64,000 nucleotides of DNA from Ehretia macrophylla (lineage: Eukaryota > Streptophyta > Magnoliopsida > Boraginales > Ehretiaceae). The notes beneath the pieces were generated by a model that saw only the letters and a program-made list of their open reading frames with translations, made no database searches and was not told the DNA's origin. The DNA lies in the NCBI GenBank assembly GCA_037974665.1, contig CM075775.1, forward strand, positions 67,178,622 through 67,242,621, in the 5' to 3' direction. Positions 59,943 to 64,000 of this stretch are shown here, piece after piece. The first letter of the stretch is position 1. Each line of letters opens with the position of its first letter. Made by a program: the position numbers and the translations under genes.

Positions 59943-60238
59943 GTCATGTTGAGGGCACAATTCCGATATGTGTTAACGATTCACAGTGCCAGCCTAGAGA
60001 GATGGCCCATTCAAAAGGCCCAATGGGCTTAACGACATCCCATCCGCTTCAACAACGCAACATCCTCGCAAGACGTGATATCAACATGTTGTAGGGCCCT
60101 CTGATGTCCCGCGAGTCAGGTTGTCGTCCTTTTAACAGCTCACGACATACGATCCGGGATGAAAAAATAGAGCAAAAGAACAAAAGTGGCTTGAAACTGA
60201 TGAAAACGTTCGATTTTGGGCTCCAAAATGGGGTACAG

Positions 60239-63200
60239 TGTCACGCCCCAACCCGGCCTATAAAGGTTAGACTAGGGTGTGATCTAAACATTCAAGTCCA
60301 TTCACATTCTTAATCGTTCTAGGAGGTTTAGCACTTAACGTTTTATTCTAGACTCCAAAATTTTTCGGAAATCCGGCAGCATAACGGCTGTAATTGGGCT
60401 CTTTGTTTTGACCTAAATTATCTAACAGCCTCAATACTTCCAATTCAAGTCCATTCCCGACTAGAATTTACTATTTAATCATCAATTGAATTACCTATTG
60501 GTTATTTCGACGTCCCGTTTGATTGATAACCTAGCAAGATACTATGTCTCGTTTGTCCATTTATTCTCGTTTCAAAATATGCCTGTTGATCATAGCTTAT
60601 TAGCGAGTACCTGTTGAGATTGGATAAGTTCATTTGCCTATTCCTTAACTAAGCGTCATAACATATGGTAGATACCAGTGATAATAAAAGCAAGAACGAT
60701 CATAGTATGTCTAGTGTCAGTCTACTTAAAATAAGTACAAACCAAAATTAGACCCCAAATTACAACGGGGGTCTATTACATCACAAACAACAAATAACGT
60801 AAGGGAAATAGTCTTCAAGTAATAAAAGTTCACAAGAAGTCACGTTCAAGCAAAACAACAATAACAAGCAATCATTACAGGGGTTCATCATTAGGTATAT
60901 TGAGCTTGGGTTCCTGTACATGTTCTTCTTCACCTGAAATGATAAAAGAGGGTGAGTCATTATGAACTCAGCGAGGGGGAACGAGAAATAAGTTTTGAAA
61001 CTCATTTTCCGGTTAAACTTATGAAAATCCCTTTTTCAAACATGAATACAACATAAATACAAGTACAGAAATACAAATACAGAAACAGGAGTACCGGTCT
61101 TTCCTCCCCGAGGTTCTCTAGGATCCAAGCGGGAGTACTTATACACATAATAAAAAGGATACGGTGAGCTTTTGCTCTCAGATCTGATCCAGGATCAGTT
61201 GTTGCGGCCGACTTCGAATCATCCCCCAAACACACCAGGTGGGTGTACTCCGGATGTACCCCAAAATCCTACGACCCAACTCTCTGAGGAAGTCTAGCCC
61301 CCAAGCGAGAGAGGGAATGGGACCATAGTGGTCACGGTATCACCGGCAAGCCCGATGCCGCCCGGCGTACCTGATCGCTGCCATGCCGACAGGAAAGGTT
61401 GCAACCTTGTATGCAATGCACATCTATGACAGGTAATATATATCACAAAAGGTGGAGAACAAAATAGGATGCCTCCGGACAGTCATAAGATTGCACATTG
61501 ACAGATAAACAAGCAGGACACGATAAGACAGGAAATTTCACTTGAAAGGCATATAGAGTTATATGGAAATTAAACGGGCAGCCATGTAACACATGTAAAA
61601 CAGGCCATATAACTCATTAAAAGGTCCACGCAATCAAGTGATAAGATTACTCAACATGCAATGATATCAACATGGGTTCAAATGCAAGAAAAGCTTATTT
61701 GTCAACATGCAATGGTCAACATCACTTTTGAAATTATAAAACATTTACGGGAAGCCCACGCAACGTACAGTTTCCTCACAATATCCAATGGTTAACACTT
61801 AGCAAGAATACTTAGTCATTAGGGTTTCTATTTCATGCATAATCGTGCGATCAAAACCCTAAGTCAACTTAACATCGTTCCCAAGTCATGCATCAATCAA
61901 TTCATACATCCTCAAGTGCTCAAAACAGTCCACATAATATTCCAACACCACAATTCCAAGCAATTAGTGCCACAAAAGAGGTTACAATAGTTTTCCAAGC
62001 ACATAGCTAAGTGGAACACTCACTGCAATAGGCTGTTTTCTCACAATCAATCGGATAATCAAACAATCTCCAAATTCAGTGAATAAGATATCAAATTAAA
62101 TCTTAATAAGTTAACTAAAATCAGAAACAAACCTTGCATCAATTGGAGTCTGGGATCATTAGATATAGCCGAAATAGTGGAACTGCACAAAACTGTCCAG
62201 GTTTGCCTATCGTTCGATATTTCATGTTTTTGAGGTCCTTAGGTTCATTTTTAGCCTAAGCCTATTTCTGGCAAAAATGTCCACAACTAAAAAATCTAGC
62301 AGTACACAAAATTTCATGCAATTTGTATGTCATTTTCTAGGTCAAAAACCTCTAGTTTTACATAGTCAGTGCATCTGCCAAAACTGTTTCATTTCCTCAA
62401 ATTTTTCCAGATTTAGCTACCTTTCGTGATTTTGCCATTTTGAGGACCTTAGAGCCAAAATTTGACTTTTCCTATTTCTACGAAAATTGTTCAAAACTGT
62501 CCAAGCTAGTCACCTAGTGATTTTTACGCAATTTCAACTTCATTTGCTTAGCCAAAATTACCTCGAACAGACTGGTCAGAAAGCTGTCTCATAAATTCGA
62601 CTTTACCTAGTATCATTTTCAAGCCAAGTTCTTGCCATGCATGGTTGTTTAAGCTCATGAACGACCACATAACTCAAGTACAGAAGCAAATATACACATT
62701 TGTGAACATGCATGTGAAATTTCAAAGAGTTTTCAAAAGCTTTTAACCCTCACCTTTGCAATCAACCAAACTATGCTCAAAAACCTGGTTGAAGCTCAAA
62801 TCTGTTCTTCTCCTTGCTTGGCTGAGATTTCAACTTGGTTTTCTCTATTTTTCCTAGCCTAGTGATCAACCTCTTAGTGCATGCATGTAGTTAAAACATG
62901 AAGAAAAGAAATGAATGTCAAGAAGCTTACCTAAGGCCGAAATGAAGCTTCAATGCACATGCATGAGTGTTTTTCGAACTCTAGCTTGATTGCTTGGTTT
63001 TCTTGATGATTTGCTTGCCTTGTTCGACCAAGGTGTGATGAAGATGAGCAAGGATGGTGAGAGTTCAGCCAAAGACCGAAATGGAGAGAGGAAAAGAGAG
63101 TGAGAGAGAGATGTGAGAGAAAGAAATGAAGAACATGAAGATAAAACAAAGGCTTTGCAACTTGAGGAGCATGCTCGGCCTTGAGGATTTCAATTTCAGC

Positions 63201-63836
63201 TTTTGTCTCCAAAATGCTTTAAATTTTGAATGCTAGAATGGGCATGCAAGGGCTGGTCGGATATGGTGAGGATTTGAAGGAATTTGAGCAATTATTTTAA
63301 TGCCTTATGTCATTTTTTTGTCTTTGCATGCATAGAATAAAATATGTTGCTCAATTTTCTTGCTCAAGAACAAGACATGGCCAGCTATTGCATGTGCCAA
63401 ATCTGAATTTTGTGTCTTCTTTTGAGTGTTATTTTATTGTATTTTGGAAGTGCAAAAAAAAGAATAATGCAAAAAGAATAAGGAATGTTTTGTTTTTGGT
63501 GCATTTTTGTCTTCTAGTGAAAGGAATTTGGATTATTATATTGTTAGTGGATTTTGTAGGATTGTTTAATAGTCTAGTGCTTCGTGTAAGATGTTTTCTT
63601 AATTAGCGTGAAGACACGCTTTCCTAAGTTTAGGGCACGCACTTCGAGGTAGGACACGAACTACGAGACGAACGCACGTTTTTCTAGTAAACGCACGTAA
63701 CCCTATATGAATGCATGAAATTCAATGCAAGGCACACAAAACTAAATACAATTCTCAAACCTAGGTCATGGCACGCAAATCTAGGTTAGGGCAAACGAAC
63801 CTAGGTTTCGCACGCAAATCGGGGTCGGGCCTCACA
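60239..63836 (-). mobile_element. Solo LTR S2 of the B family (3598 bp)
   Basis: Bounded by TGTCACGCCC and GGGCCTCACA with a 5-bp target duplication TACAG on both sides (60234-60238 and 63837-63841). It is the reverse complement of a B-type LTR along its length: subterminal CGTGC/ACCTAGG repeats, GA-rich tract, 212-bp duplication, TATA-like box and end sequences all correspond. Divergence from B's LTR is well above that between B's own LTRs. There is no internal sequence, so it is a solo LTR left by LTR-LTR recombination. Short open frames inside (for example 60781-61005 and 62931-63212) are not taken as genes. Confidence 0.94.
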
Positions 63837-64000
63837 TACAGTGAGCAAGCTAGCTGCCCCTGTCGTAGAGCTCTCAGAGAGCTTTGCAACGGTATGTTGG
63901 GCGCCACGTAACACCTTACGGATCAAAAGTTATGGGCACCAGAGGGACGGAGACCTGGTCATAATCGCTACGCCCTCGGTTTCCTGGACCAGCCTCTATG
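63837..64000 (-). repeat. 5S spacer fragment at right edge
   Basis: Resumes the 5S spacer exactly where the left flank of S2 stopped (TACAG then TGAGCAAGCTAGCTG) and runs to the window end. No gene copy is reached. The array evidently continues. Confidence 0.93.

Larger units (their letters stand above)
42284..60238 (-). repeat. 5S rDNA tandem array, block 3 (27 units)
   Basis: Continues the same unit and strand. Gene 5' ends fall at 42434, 43111, 43782, 44458, 45134, 45810, 46487, 47163, 47838, 48512, 49189, 49865, 50514, 51190, 51867, 52544, 53219, 53896, 54573, 55250, 55930, 56605, 57282, 57961, 58636, 59314 and 59942. Two units are short: 49 bp of spacer is lost near 59596 and 27 bp, including the TGGGCC hairpin, near 49918. 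The block ends in mid-spacer at solo LTR S2. Confidence 0.96.

Noticed and set aside
1-60238. Possibility that the 5S-like repeats are Cassandra TRIM elements, which carry 5S sequence in their LTRs
   Set aside because: Units are strictly head to tail at about 677 bp, with no LTR ends, primer binding site, polypurine tract or target duplications, and with a normal plant 5S upstream promoter.
62931-63606. Frames of 93 and 99 residues at the right end of S2
   Set aside because: They lie in the LTR over the GA-rich tract and subterminal repeats; hydrophobic low-complexity text, not a recognised protein.
1-64000. CRISPR-like array, because of the regular repeats
   Set aside because: The period is 677 bp with a 5S gene in each unit. 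There are no short direct repeats with unique spacers, and the DNA is plant nuclear.
1-64000. 35S rDNA or tRNA genes linked to the 5S array, as occurs in some plant groups
   Set aside because: No 18S, 5.8S or 25S sequence and no tRNA gene was recognised. The only tRNA-related signals are retroelement primer sites.

Overview
The window is angiosperm nuclear DNA. It is one long tandem array of 5S ribosomal RNA genes, broken up by Ty3/gypsy LTR retrotransposons of the Tekay/Del chromovirus type. The 5S sequence has the flowering-plant form (RNA strand GGGTGCGATCATACC..., CACTAATGCACCGG), not the conifer form. The promoter layout is the one known from plant 5S genes: a TATA-like box near -27, GC near -13 and C at -1. 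The species cannot be named from the sequence.

Layout: 5S array block 1 (1-11969, 18 gene copies); Tekay element B (11970-25021, + strand), whose gag is split by a solo LTR, S1 (14780-17415); array block 2 (25022-34708, 14 copies); Tekay element C (34709-42283, - strand, nearly whole); array block 3 (42284-60238, 27 copies); a 3.6-kb solo LTR, S2 (60239-63836, - strand), of the same family as B; and the tail of a 5S spacer (63837-64000). All 59 5S copies lie on the minus strand. The usual unit is about 677 bp: a 119-bp gene and a spacer of about 558 bp.

The 5S locus looks old and poorly maintained. No copy matches the majority sequence exactly. Copies differ from it by 1 to about 10 of 119 bases, the changes pile up at the six CpG sites of the gene, and the spacer is about as variable as the gene. 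Shared variants show higher-order repeats with 5-, 3-, 4- and 3-unit periods in successive parts of the array, so damaged gene types have been copied in blocks. Chromoviruses use an integrase chromodomain and tend to enter silent chromatin, which fits a silenced 5S block. All coding sequence belongs to the retroelements. I found no host protein gene, tRNA gene or 35S rDNA. The many 60-110-residue open frames in the spacers are repeat artefacts.
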